20,137 nucleotides of DNA from positions 1-20,137 of the forward strand of contig JALWSW010000122.1 of assembly GCA_027080125.1 (NCBI GenBank), in the 5' to 3' direction. Below, in pieces: positions 1 through 7,669 of the stretch (position 1 is the first letter of the stretch; each line of letters begins with the position of its first letter). The stretch is from Campylobacterales bacterium. Lineage in GTDB: Bacteria; Campylobacterota_A; Desulfurellia; JAADFJ01. The position numbers were made by a program, and so were the translations under genes. Under the pieces are notes generated by a model. That model did no database searches, was not told the DNA's origin, and saw only the letters and a list, made by a program, of their open reading frames with translations.

Positions 1-557
1 ATTGTATCTCCACCGTTAAGATTGCCTGCCATAGTGATATTTTTTGTTACACTGGCAGGGACAGTCATATTTTGAGGTATCTTAATTCCTTTTATAGAGC
101 TTGCCGTATCGATTCGGTGATTACTGTCAGCATACCAGCCTTGAATTATGGCACCTGATGGATCCTCAAAATTGCCTGATGCATCAAATGAAAAATCCCC
201 TGCCCTGCTGTAAACATAATTCTTGCCGTTATCAGAGCTCAGAATGAAAAACCCGTCACCTTGCAAAGCCAGATCGGTGCTCTTGTTTGTAGATTGAATC
301 GACCCTTGAGAAAAGCTGGTTGATACGGTTGCAATGGTATCGCCCAATCCCACCTGGTGAGGATTTCTTCCTCCAATTCCGGTTGCGCTGTCCGGAGATG
401 TTGCGCCTGAGAGCGTATCAGACAGAACATCCACAAAACTCGCCGTTCCGGCTTTAAAGCCCACTGTGTTGATGTTTGAAATATTGTTTCCTATCACATC
501 CATTGCTTCCTGATGCGATTTGATTCCTGCCACCGCACTCCACATTGATCTTGACAT
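1..557 (-). CDS. flgE: Flagellar hook protein FlgE, second paralogue (N-terminal part, runs off window)
   Basis: The reading frame is open from an ATG at 557 down to the window edge (185 complete codons), so only the N-terminal part is visible. An AGGAGG ribosome binding site lies a few bases upstream, in the 21-base gap after the preceding flgE. The start MSRSMWSAVAGIKSHQ and the motif GNNISNINTVGFK (about residues 23-35) are the rod/hook-family N-terminal signature. Further on, the segments FSQGSIQSTN, LALQGDGFFIL and YSRAGDFSFDASGNF are typical of FlgE. This N-terminus resembles the structural hook protein of Campylobacter-type bacteria more than the neighbouring FlgE does, so this may be the main hook subunit; that is inference. 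It is the last visible gene of the fliK-flgD-flgE-flgE operon. Confidence 0.88.
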   Translation of the reverse strand, partial: MSRSMWSAVAGIKSHQEAMDVIGNNISNINTVGFKAGTASFVDVLSDTLSGATSPDSATGIGGRNPHQVGLGDTIATVSTSFSQGSIQSTNKSTDLALQGDGFFILSSDNGKNYVYSRAGDFSFDASGNFEDPSGAIIQGWYADSNHRIDTASSIKGIKIPQNMTVPASVTKNITMAGNLNGGDT

Positions 558-578
558 TTTTGCCTCCTATCTATCTAT

Positions 579-2249
579 TTATCTTTTCAATTGTATTGCC
601 GTTTGAAGCATGGAATCAGCCGTTGTTATCGATTTTGAATCTGCCTGAAAACCGCGTTGCGATGTAAGCATTCTTGTAAGTTCTTCTGATAAATCAACAT
701 TGCTGCCTTCCAATTTTCCGGGTAAAACTGTCCCTCTGCCCTGCCCGGATACTCCAATATCAGGAGCTCCGCTATTTTCCGTTTCGGCAAAAAGACTGTT
801 GCCAATTTTTGATAGTCCTTTATTATTTGCAAATTTAGCAACAGCCAGCTTTGCAATCGGAACTGTTTTCCCATTCGAATAAAGCCCATCAATGTTTCCT
901 TCGGCTCCAATCTGAACACTTTTTAGATTACCAGACTGATTACCATCAACATAAAGAAATCCTGTTTCCGAATCGATTGCAAAACTCGTAACGCCGCTTG
1001 TCGGATTAGTTTCAAATGCTCCGCTGTCGGTATTCCACAGATTCAGCGTGATTGATTGAGCAGCCCCACCGGTTGATGTATAGCTTATAATCGGAGATTT
1101 TGTAGTATTATCCATCGTTCCGTCAGGATTGAAATTAATAGAGCCGGAATTATTGCTAAGCATACCTGAGGTATCTCCAAGAATTGCTTTCCAGTTCCAC
1201 ACACCATCTGAAATATGACGAAAACCGATATTAAGCTGATGTTTATTGCCTGCTATATCATAGAAATATGCATAAATGGTGTGAGTAGCTGCATAAAACG
1301 GCTGAGTCGAAACAGACCCGCCGGCAGCGGCAATGCCACTTAGGTCTTCCATTGCAGTATCAAATTTTATATCAGGCTGGTCTCCGGGAACAACAGAAAT
1401 CGTAACCGGATCTTTTCCTGAATTGTTTATTACAATCTTTCCATCAGTTATCGAAACATCCGATGCCGGATTGCCTGTAGCAGCTGCGTAAGCAGCGCCA
1501 ATCTTATCGGACAAATCTCCGAGTGTTGTAAAATCGGTTCCATAGACAAGTGTTGTATAGTTGCTTCCACCGTTAAAACTAACTTTTATGTCATCACCTG
1601 TAACAACAGGAATTCTTTTGCCGTTTTCATCAAATAAAAAAGAGGCGTCATTTTCAGCCGCAGCAGTACTTTTTTCAATTACCTGATCACCGCTATTTAG
1701 GTTTGCGGCAACTCTTATCTGAGATGTCTGGGTTGCAGGAAACAGATGAAAAGCGGAAACATTTATAGGTGACAATGCTCCTGTAGGTAAACCGGTTGCC
1801 GAATCAATAGGAATCTCATATCCGTTCTCGGTAGACTCGGCAAGCCACCCCATAACAATATTTCCGTTTCCGTTGACAAGATTTTCATCTGCGTCAAGTG
1901 AAAAATCACCTGCTCTTGAATAGAATGTTTTATACGTTCCATCGCTATTGTTTTGTCCTTTAAGAACAAATAGTCCGTCTCCGCTAATTGCAGCTGCGGT
2001 TGGATTTGAGCTATTGATAAGTTCCCCTTGCGAGAAATTTGTATCTACCGAGCCTACCTTATCCCCGATTCCAATCTGAGAAGGATCTTCAGAATTTCCC
2101 GTTACCTGCTGATATATCATATCATAAAAATTAACGCTGCTTTTTTTAAAACCGATTGAATTAAGATTTGCAAGATTATTGGCAATCGTATCAAGCTCTA
2201 TCTCTTTCGAAAAAAGTCCGTTTGCTCCTGTATATAACGCACCGATCAT
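579..2249 (-). CDS. flgE: Flagellar hook / hook-basal-body protein FlgE, first paralogue
   Basis: A 556-residue axial protein of the flagellar hook, secreted by the flagellar type III system. The N-terminus (IANNLANLNSIGFKKSS, about residues 22-38) carries the rod/hook signature. The middle holds the FlgE core (GDGLFVL, FYSRAGDFSLDADENLV). The C-terminus (EGSNVDLSEELTRML, SQRGFQADSKSITTADSML, ending IQLKR) is the conserved D0 helix. It is longer than the enteric hook protein (about 400 residues), with extra surface-domain sequence at about residues 190-450. The ATG overlaps the flgD stop by 4 bases (ATGA), and GGAGG stands about 10 bases upstream. Its N-terminus MIGALYTGANGL differs from the downstream FlgE, so the two are diverged paralogues and not a recent duplication. 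Confidence 0.93.
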   Translation of the reverse strand: MIGALYTGANGLFSKEIELDTIANNLANLNSIGFKKSSVNFYDMIYQQVTGNSEDPSQIGIGDKVGSVDTNFSQGELINSSNPTAAAISGDGLFVLKGQNNSDGTYKTFYSRAGDFSLDADENLVNGNGNIVMGWLAESTENGYEIPIDSATGLPTGALSPINVSAFHLFPATQTSQIRVAANLNSGDQVIEKSTAAAENDASFLFDENGKRIPVVTGDDIKVSFNGGSNYTTLVYGTDFTTLGDLSDKIGAAYAAATGNPASDVSITDGKIVINNSGKDPVTISVVPGDQPDIKFDTAMEDLSGIAAAGGSVSTQPFYAATHTIYAYFYDIAGNKHQLNIGFRHISDGVWNWKAILGDTSGMLSNNSGSINFNPDGTMDNTTKSPIISYTSTGGAAQSITLNLWNTDSGAFETNPTSGVTSFAIDSETGFLYVDGNQSGNLKSVQIGAEGNIDGLYSNGKTVPIAKLAVAKFANNKGLSKIGNSLFAETENSGAPDIGVSGQGRGTVLPGKLEGSNVDLSEELTRMLTSQRGFQADSKSITTADSMLQTAIQLKR

Positions 2250-2932
2250 TGCGAGCTACCTCCGCTTGTATCATACAGCTTTGTAACATCATTTATATTG
2301 AGCGTTGCCCCTGTATTGGTATATAAAACGATGTCGTTTCCAACCTTTCCTATTCCTGTGACAATGCCGGCATCCTTTGTCAAATTCACCGGCTCACCAT
2401 CAGGACCTGAGGCTACAAAACTTACGCTGTAGGAACCGTCTGAGACCTCGTTGCCGTCATTGTCAAGTCCGTTCCACACAAAGCTATGCTCTCCCTTTGA
2501 TACATTGCCCAGATTCTGATTTTCCACCACATTGTTGTTTTTGTCGGTTATTATGGCCGTTACATTTGCGCTATCGCTAAGGTTGAAGTGTACCGGTGTA
2601 GCTTTGCCTGAATTAAGCCTTATCGATTGAGAAGAGCTCGCAACGCGCTTGCCTATCATATTTGAAGCTGTAACAAACGATTTCTTTTCATCTGTTGATG
2701 TAAGATTTTCTATTGCGCTGTTGATATTGGTCAGCTGCTCCAGCGAACTGAACTGAGCATTCTCAGCAATAAACTGTTTATCATCAAGCGGATTTGTAGG
2801 ATCCTGATTTTTCAATTGAACAATAAGAAGTTTGAGAAAATCATCTTTACCTAACACTGATTTGGGGTTTATAGTTTTTTTGTTCTTCAGAGCTTCTGAA
2901 GACAAACTGTTGTCAACAGCAGATACATTCAT
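2246..2932 (-). CDS. flgD: Flagellar hook assembly scaffold protein FlgD
   Basis: A 228-residue hook-capping protein needed for polymerising FlgE at the growing hook tip; it is not part of the finished hook. The N-terminal segment is diagnostic: DDFLKLLIVQLKNQDPTNPL (about residues 30-49), followed by QFIAENAQFSSLEQL. The C-terminal half has the FlgD Ig-like repeat, with HSFVWNGLDNDGNEVSDGSY as the typical turn, then a short beta-rich end. The ATG follows the fliK stop by 9 bases, and that stop codon (TAG) lies inside the GGAGG ribosome binding site, which suggests translational coupling. Length is usual for the family. Confidence 0.95.
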   Translation of the reverse strand: MNVSAVDNSLSSEALKNKKTINPKSVLGKDDFLKLLIVQLKNQDPTNPLDDKQFIAENAQFSSLEQLTNINSAIENLTSTDEKKSFVTASNMIGKRVASSSQSIRLNSGKATPVHFNLSDSANVTAIITDKNNNVVENQNLGNVSKGEHSFVWNGLDNDGNEVSDGSYSVSFVASGPDGEPVNLTKDAGIVTGIGKVGNDIVLYTNTGATLNINDVTKLYDTSGGSSQ

Positions 2933-2941
2933 TTTTGCCTC

Positions 2942-4906
2942 CTATATCCATAAATTTATCATATTGCGATAATATTCGTTTCTGCGAAAATGCTGATTTT
3001 TACCATTTTGCCCGAACTGCTCACTCCCGCTCCCGGCTCCGGCATTATCCGTGTTTGCCATATTTTGGTTATTGTCATTGTTCCAGTTTGAGAAATTGCC
3101 ATTATTATTTGTCATGCTATGCGCAGATTCGGAAGAAGCTGCCGGCAATGCGGAAACCACAATCTTGGCAACCGAGATACTGTTTTTTGACAGATGATTT
3201 TTCAGATCACCGGCTATACTTTTTATCAGATTAGCAGTTGAAGCGTTTGCCGCGTTAAGCCTCAGGACAAGTCCTCCGCCGCTCATTGACAGTTTCAAAA
3301 ACACCCTACCCAAACTGGGAGGATAAAGATTGACAGACAACGTCGGAGTCTGAGGATAGAACTTCATTGAAAATAATAATGAATCGCTTAACTGAGCCTT
3401 GATATTTGCATTAAACGCAGCGCTTGAAGACAAGCTATGATTCAGATTATTGATGCCAATTAAATTATCAATCTTGCCAATATCATTTGATAATATCATA
3501 AAATCGTCAGCCTGAGTCTTTTTCGTCGCCTCTATAGGAGAAGCAGGCTTATTGTCGAGCTGTCTTATATACAAATTTTTCTCAACTTCTGTTTTTTGAA
3601 TTGACAATGACTTTGCAGATTTTGGGGAAGCAGACAAAGAGCTAACGGTTGAATCTATCTTGCTGCTTGCTGCGGCTTTTGTCATACTTTTATGAGTTTT
3701 GCCTGATCTGTTCTTTATTTTTGACGGCGAATCGCTGCCAGCGACAGAAAGTTTCAACTTTCTATCCATATTAGCAGATCCATTTAAGCTATATTTATGA
3801 AATTCTTCGGAAGAGCGGCTAAAACCGGAGCGTTCACTTTTAACAGAATTTGCGTCAGAGCGAACGGCAACGTTTGTATGATTATTTTCTACAGGCAATT
3901 TAACCGAGCTACTGTTTTCGTGCACATCTTTAAAAGCAATTTTTGAGGAATATTTGATACCATTCTTATGTGATTCGGTTTTTCCGACAATAGTCTTTTG
4001 GCTGATTACGTCAGATCTTTTTTTGTTAGAAATTTTTAACTTTTCCAAGACTGCTTCGGATTTGTCTTTTGATAATATCTTAAAAGAGATAACTTTATCG
4101 ACTTTCGGTTCTTTTATTTTAAAAGCTCCATTTGCGTTAACCGGAACTTTTTCGGTCTTTAATGCAATTTCTTTAGGATCAGCTTTGGCAAGCAAAGCAT
4201 TAATCTGTTTGCCATCCGGTTTGTTTTGACCATCAAACAGTTTCAAACGACTATTAGAGGAAAGTTTTGTTTTTGAATTTGTAACCTTTGCTTTTTGTTT
4301 GCCTAATAATATCCCATGATTGGATTCGGTATGCTTTAAAGTAACATCTTCATAAGCATATTTCAGAGTTTTTGAAACCCGTATCATGTCTTTTGTATTT
4401 TTCCTGTTTTGCCTATCATGCAATCTGGCAGCGCTAACTTTTCTCTCAGTATCAAAATTAAGTTTATTAGGCAAATCTAATTTGACGGTTTTATGATTAG
4501 CCTTAAAAACTATCCGCTTGGCACTCTCTTTCGGATGTTGTAAAACTTTTGTTTCCAAATCTTTCGATAATATTTTATCGGAAAAAACAGATTGCTCGGT
4601 TTTTGATGTTTTTGTTTTTGAGATCGACATCTCCTTCGGCACCTTTACAAAAAATACTCCGACTGAAGAATTGTTGTGAAAAATTTTCCCTTTCTCTGCT
4701 TTTTTTGCTCCTTTTACCTTTTTGCTCTCAGAGCCAAGTGATTCAACCGCTTCAATCTTCTTTTTGCTCTGCATAGCATCAATAAATTGGCTAAAAAGAG
4801 GAGTTTTCCTGCCGTTTTTCTGTTTTAAGAGGGCGTTTGAGCCTGATTTACTCTTGGTTTTTCCGCTCTTTTCAGTCAAAGTTTGAACAATCTGCATAGT
4901 TTTCAT
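2942..4906 (-). CDS. fliK: Flagellar hook-length control protein FliK
   Basis: A 654-residue secreted molecular ruler and export-specificity switch. Residues 1 to about 490 are low in complexity and rich in Lys and Ser, as expected of the unstructured ruler part of FliK. The conserved C-terminal domain lies at about 500-595, with the LYPPSLGRVFLKLSMSGGG segment, then an amphipathic helix stretch (LIKSIAGDLKNHLSKN) and VSAL. The tail (about 600-640) is rich in Asn and Gly. The operon context fliK-flgD-flgE matches other flagellated bacteria. The start is uncertain. The ATG at 4906 lacks a Shine-Dalgarno and lies about 2 bases from the start site predicted by the sigma-54-like promoter at 4919-4934; an ATG three codons further in (4897) is the alternative. 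The unusually high Lys content is the main oddity. Confidence 0.9.
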   Translation of the reverse strand: MKTMQIVQTLTEKSGKTKSKSGSNALLKQKNGRKTPLFSQFIDAMQSKKKIEAVESLGSESKKVKGAKKAEKGKIFHNNSSVGVFFVKVPKEMSISKTKTSKTEQSVFSDKILSKDLETKVLQHPKESAKRIVFKANHKTVKLDLPNKLNFDTERKVSAARLHDRQNRKNTKDMIRVSKTLKYAYEDVTLKHTESNHGILLGKQKAKVTNSKTKLSSNSRLKLFDGQNKPDGKQINALLAKADPKEIALKTEKVPVNANGAFKIKEPKVDKVISFKILSKDKSEAVLEKLKISNKKRSDVISQKTIVGKTESHKNGIKYSSKIAFKDVHENSSSVKLPVENNHTNVAVRSDANSVKSERSGFSRSSEEFHKYSLNGSANMDRKLKLSVAGSDSPSKIKNRSGKTHKSMTKAAASSKIDSTVSSLSASPKSAKSLSIQKTEVEKNLYIRQLDNKPASPIEATKKTQADDFMILSNDIGKIDNLIGINNLNHSLSSSAAFNANIKAQLSDSLLFSMKFYPQTPTLSVNLYPPSLGRVFLKLSMSGGGLVLRLNAANASTANLIKSIAGDLKNHLSKNSISVAKIVVSALPAASSESAHSMTNNNGNFSNWNNDNNQNMANTDNAGAGSGSEQFGQNGKNQHFRRNEYYRNMINLWI

Positions 4907-4918
4907 ACAATCATTTTA

Positions 4919-4934
4919 AGCAATTACCATTCCA
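4919..4934 (-). promoter_or_regulatory. Candidate sigma-54 promoter of fliK-flgD-flgE-flgE
   Basis: Read on the minus strand the site is TGGAATGGTAATTGCT. Against TGGCACG-N4-TTGCW, the GG (-24) and GC (-12) dinucleotides have exactly the required spacing and 10 of 12 defined positions match. The predicted start is near 4908. A very similar site (TTGGAA...TTGCTT) stands upstream of flgH at the head of the other flagellar operon. This is pattern recognition by eye. Confidence 0.6.
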
Positions 4935-4964
4935 ACTGAACACATCGGATTAAACACGGCGCTC

Positions 4965-4992
4965 TTTACATATATTCAATTCATATTATAAT
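4965..4992 (+). promoter_or_regulatory. Sigma-70-type promoter of the ODP-like gene
   Basis: TTTACA (4965-4970), a 16-base spacer and a perfect TATAAT (4987-4992) give a predicted start near 4999, followed by GGAGG at 5006-5010 and the ATG at 5017. It diverges from the sigma-54-like fliK promoter, so the two neighbouring transcripts use different sigma factors. Confidence 0.65.
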
Positions 4993-5016
4993 AGTATAAA
5001 AATATGGAGGTGTTTT

Positions 5017-5754
5017 ATGATAGATTATGAAAAAGACCCGGTTTTGATTCGAGGAACAGAAGACATCTGGTGGGTTGGTTTCGGCGACAAAAAGGTCGGA
5101 TTTGCAAACAATCCGTATCTTATTATAGACGAAGACGAGGCAATGCTTATAGATCCGGGACCAAGGGGAAGATTCTATAAAATTGTTCACAACAAGGTTG
5201 CAAAAGCGCTAAAAGGAGATTTTGAAAAGATAAAATATATGGCTGTTCAGCATGAAGACCCTGATCTATGCGCTTCATTGCCACTTTTTGCACAGATTGT
5301 CGATGAAAATGTCAAGCTCTACGTTCAGACAAGAACGGCAGCCTTTATGCCTTATTTTGAATATGAAGGAGCAATGGTTACCATTGAGGACGGCGATAAA
5401 ATGAGCTTCAAAAGCGGAAGAGAGTTGACCTTTATCACCACCCCATATGTGCATTTTGCAGGGTCAAACGTTATATACGATAGCAAAACAAAGACGCTCT
5501 TCTCAAGCGATATTTTCGGTGCTTTCAGCGTCGACTGGAATCTTTATGCAAATGAATATTACCTCGAGGCTATGAAGGCATTCGGAGAACCATATTTTGG
5601 CGATCATAGATCGGTGGCAAGCGCTATGGAAAAGTTTGAAAAATTGGACATTGAGCGGATCTGCCCCCAGCACGGTTCAATAATAGACGGCAAGGAAAAT
5701 GTCAAAAACGCAATCGAGGTCGTAAAAGAGATGACCGTCGGTCAGTGGGTATAG
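5017..5754 (+). CDS. Diiron ODP/FprA-like metallo-beta-lactamase-fold protein (oxygen binding)
   Basis: A 245-residue stand-alone beta-lactamase-fold domain of the flavodiiron (FprA) type without the flavodoxin domain. This is the architecture of the oxygen-binding diiron proteins (ODP). Candidate metal ligands are H79, D81, D83 (QHEDPDL), H146 (YVHFAG), D165 (SSDIFGAF) and H219 (CPQHG). These fit the family pattern H-x-E-x-D-H...H...D...H with two changes: the family Glu is Asp (D81) and the second His of the first motif is Leu (L84). Such a protein may reduce O2 or NO if a redox partner exists, or bind O2 as a sensor; the missing flavodoxin domain favours sensing. An ODP in Treponema denticola is known to act as a chemotaxis oxygen sensor. 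GGAGG precedes the ATG by 6 bases. Fold confidence is high, role is inference. Confidence 0.8.
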   Translation: MIDYEKDPVLIRGTEDIWWVGFGDKKVGFANNPYLIIDEDEAMLIDPGPRGRFYKIVHNKVAKALKGDFEKIKYMAVQHEDPDLCASLPLFAQIVDENVKLYVQTRTAAFMPYFEYEGAMVTIEDGDKMSFKSGRELTFITTPYVHFAGSNVIYDSKTKTLFSSDIFGAFSVDWNLYANEYYLEAMKAFGEPYFGDHRSVASAMEKFEKLDIERICPQHGSIIDGKENVKNAIEVVKEMTVGQWV

Positions 5755-5763
5755 GAGAGTATT

Positions 5764-6000
5764 ATGGATATGAAGCAATTTATAGAACTGGTTGCCAAGA
5801 GAGGATACGGAATTTACGGAAAAGAAACCATTGAAAAAATGGCAAAAGATGCCGGAATTTCTTTAAGTCCAACAGGTGTAGCAATTTCTGGAAACGTGGA
5901 AGCAGCCGCTAGAAAATTTTTTGATGCCTACAGCAAAACAACACCTGTTGCTGCAATGAACCTAAAAATGATGGCTAAGATGCATAATATTAAATTATAG
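5764..6000 (+). CDS. Small protein co-transcribed with the ODP-like gene, function unknown
   Basis: A 78-residue soluble, mostly helical protein that I do not recognise. It starts MDMKQFIELVAKRGYGIYG and ends MMAKMHNIKL; there is no signal peptide, membrane segment or Cys. The ATG lies 9 bases after the ODP stop, and that stop (TAG) merges into a GGAGAG ribosome binding site, so the two are almost certainly translated from one message. This tight link suggests a partner or accessory subunit of the diiron protein. The same frame continues after the stop as short protein-like blocks (to about 6120), which could mean the gene was once longer. Confidence 0.6.
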   Translation: MDMKQFIELVAKRGYGIYGKETIEKMAKDAGISLSPTGVAISGNVEAAARKFFDAYSKTTPVAAMNLKMMAKMHNIKL

Positions 6001-6122
6001 GACATCATAGTCGTTCGAGAAGTGGAAGCAATGAAAAAATTTCATAGATAGGCAATAGATGTTGGTTTATTGGCATTAGGAGTAAGAGGATCTCCCGGTA
6101 TTATGAAATATCTCAAAAAATA
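6001..6122 (+). pseudogene. Possible decayed 3' extension of the 78-residue gene
   Basis: Directly after the stop at 5998-6000 the same frame reads 16 codons to a TAG (6049-6051), then 23 codons (AIDVGLLALGVRGSPGIMKY...) to a TAA. The last block looks like real protein (VGLLALGVRGSPGIM) although it has no start of its own. Either a longer gene was interrupted by two stops, or this is ordinary intergenic DNA. No homologue is recognised, so confidence is low. Confidence 0.25.
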
Positions 6123-6199
6123 ACAGCATAAAAAAACCTTTGACTAAACAGAAATATCTGAAAAAATAGGAAAAATATTTACATAAATAGCGAGGTAAA

Positions 6200-7255
6200 A
6201 TGAATATTCTGATTACAGGAGCAGCGGGATATATAGGATCTCATGTTGCAAAACAAATTATAGAATACACCGATTACAATTTGACGATAATCGATAATCT
6301 GTCCACCGGAAAAAAAGAAACGATATTGGCGCTACAAAATATCTTGAAAAACAAAGAATCTGGTACTCAAAAGATGGAGTTTATCAAAGAGGATCTTTGC
6401 AATTTCAAAGCTATTGAAAAAATTTTTGCAGATGGCGGATTTGATGCACTTATTCACTTTGCCGCAAGCATCGTTGTGCCTGAATCGGTTCTGAATCCGT
6501 TGAAATATTATATGAATAACACCCTAAACACAATAAATATTGTAAATTTGTGCAACAAATATGATGTGGGCAAAATGGTTTTCTCATCTACCGCTGCTGT
6601 TTACGGAGAACCTAAAACAATACCGGTTAACGAAGATGCGCATCTTGCCCCGATAAATCCTTATGGCTGGAGCAAATTAATGAGTGAGCAGGTAATTTGT
6701 GATACAGCAAAAGCTAACAAAAATTTCAAATATATAATATTTAGATATTTTAACGTCGCAGGAGCCGATCTTGAAAACCGTATCGGACAGAGTTTCCCGA
6801 ACGCAACTCATCTTATCAAGGTTGCTGCTCAGACGGCAATCGGCAAACGAAAGCAGATTGCAATATACGGCAATAATTATAACACTAAAGACGGCACATG
6901 CGTAAGAGATTATATTCATGTCGATGATCTGGCTTTTGCTCATATTATGGGTCTTGAATATTTAAAGGAATTTGACAGCGATATTTTTAATGTTGGCTAT
7001 GGCAAAGGATACAGTGTGAAAGAGGTGATTGATACGATGAAAACGGTAAGCGGGGTTGATTTTAAGGTAATTTATGAGGATAGACGCGCCGGTGATCCCG
7101 CTCAATTGGTCTCTGATAATAGAAAAATCATCAATGCATATGCAAAATTGAAACGATTCGGACTAAAGAAGATGTTTCCAAGGCTTTTTCGATACGACAA
7201 TCTCGAACTGATTTGCAAAACAGCCCTAGCTTGGGAAAAAAACTACAGTCTCTAA
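6200..7255 (+). CDS. galE: UDP-glucose 4-epimerase (GalE-type SDR)
   Basis: A 351-residue extended short-chain dehydrogenase that interconverts UDP-glucose and UDP-galactose (or the N-acetyl forms) using bound NAD. The N-terminal NAD motif is GAAGYIG (residues 7-13), followed by DNLSTG (32-37). The catalytic residues are in SSTAAVYGEP (129-138) and Y155-x3-K159 (YGWSK). Other family motifs are RYFNVAGAD (182-190), RDYIHVDDLA (236-245), NVGYGKGYSVKEVI (264-277) and RRAGDPA (295-301). GAGG at 6192-6195 sets the start. The stop overlaps the converging arsR stop by 4 bases. It probably supplies galactose-type sugars for surface glycans or possibly flagellar glycosylation; the neighbours do not settle which. 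Confidence 0.93.
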   Translation: MNILITGAAGYIGSHVAKQIIEYTDYNLTIIDNLSTGKKETILALQNILKNKESGTQKMEFIKEDLCNFKAIEKIFADGGFDALIHFAASIVVPESVLNPLKYYMNNTLNTINIVNLCNKYDVGKMVFSSTAAVYGEPKTIPVNEDAHLAPINPYGWSKLMSEQVICDTAKANKNFKYIIFRYFNVAGADLENRIGQSFPNATHLIKVAAQTAIGKRKQIAIYGNNYNTKDGTCVRDYIHVDDLAFAHIMGLEYLKEFDSDIFNVGYGKGYSVKEVIDTMKTVSGVDFKVIYEDRRAGDPAQLVSDNRKIINAYAKLKRFGLKKMFPRLFRYDNLELICKTALAWEKNYSL

Positions 7256-7608
7256 GATGACTTGGAAGCTAAATTTTCAGGTTTGCAGGTTGGATCAGAG
7301 CAACGAATCATATCAGCCTTGATTGTTTTGTCATCATTAAGAGATTCCTTTATAAGTTTTATAAATTCAAGATTAAAATCATTTATCCTTTCTTCGGTAA
7401 GAAAATAGAATCTCCATGAGCCTTCCCTTTTGCTGTCCACAAGCCCGGCAACCCGCAGCATGGCAAGATTTTTTGAAACCGTTGGTTGACCGATATTCAA
7501 AACAGCGGTTATCTGGCATACGCAAAGCGGACCGTTTTGGAGCAATTTGAGCATCCTCAGCCTTGTTTCATCCGAAATTGCTTTTGCAAGCAGAATAAAA
7601 TCTCTCAT
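7252..7608 (-). CDS. ArsR/SmtB-family metal(loid)-responsive repressor
   Basis: Starting at the ATG at 7608, this is a 118-residue winged-helix repressor. It begins MRDFILLAKAISDETRLRML, typical for the family. The recognition region CQITAVLNIGQPTVSKNLAM (31-50) contains the helix-turn-helix. The Cys pair at 29 and 31 (PLCVCQI) matches the C-x-C sensor site of arsenite-responsive ArsR proteins, and the tail has two more Cys (C103, C108 in RCSDPTCKP). An upstream TTG in frame at 7644 is rejected because it is itself the -35 box of the promoter. No arsenic resistance genes are visible. The gene diverges from the cytochrome gene (180-base gap), which is therefore a candidate target. Confidence 0.85.
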   Translation of the reverse strand: MRDFILLAKAISDETRLRMLKLLQNGPLCVCQITAVLNIGQPTVSKNLAMLRVAGLVDSKREGSWRFYFLTEERINDFNLEFIKLIKESLNDDKTIKADMIRCSDPTCKPENLASKSS

Positions 7609-7616
7609 AACATAAA

Positions 7617-7644
7617 AGTATATTATTTCTTTACAATATGTCAA
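7617..7644 (-). promoter_or_regulatory. arsR promoter, predicted leaderless
   Basis: On the minus strand there is a perfect TTGACA (7644-7639), a 16-base spacer and TATACT (7622-7617). Only 8 bases separate the -10 box from the ATG at 7608, so the message should start at or within 2 bases of the start codon. There is no Shine-Dalgarno. An inverted repeat ATATT-N10-AATAT covers the spacer and could be the binding site of the repressor itself. Confidence 0.6.
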
Positions 7645-7669
7645 GAAAAACTGGCTCAGAGCTTGAAAA

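Noticed and set aside
566..592. ATAG/GATA tetranucleotide run between the two flgE genes as a phase-variation tract
   Set aside because: Only about three units and outside any coding frame; too short to claim slippage control.
3954..4229. Plus-strand ORFs across fliK, flgL, flgK and flgI
   Set aside because: They are antisense shadows of strongly supported flagellar genes, without ribosome binding sites or recognisable domains.
7252..7644. Longer arsR starting at TTG 7644
   Set aside because: The TTG and following bases form the -35 box TTGACA of a good promoter, and residue 13 onward (MRDFILLAKA) is the normal family start.
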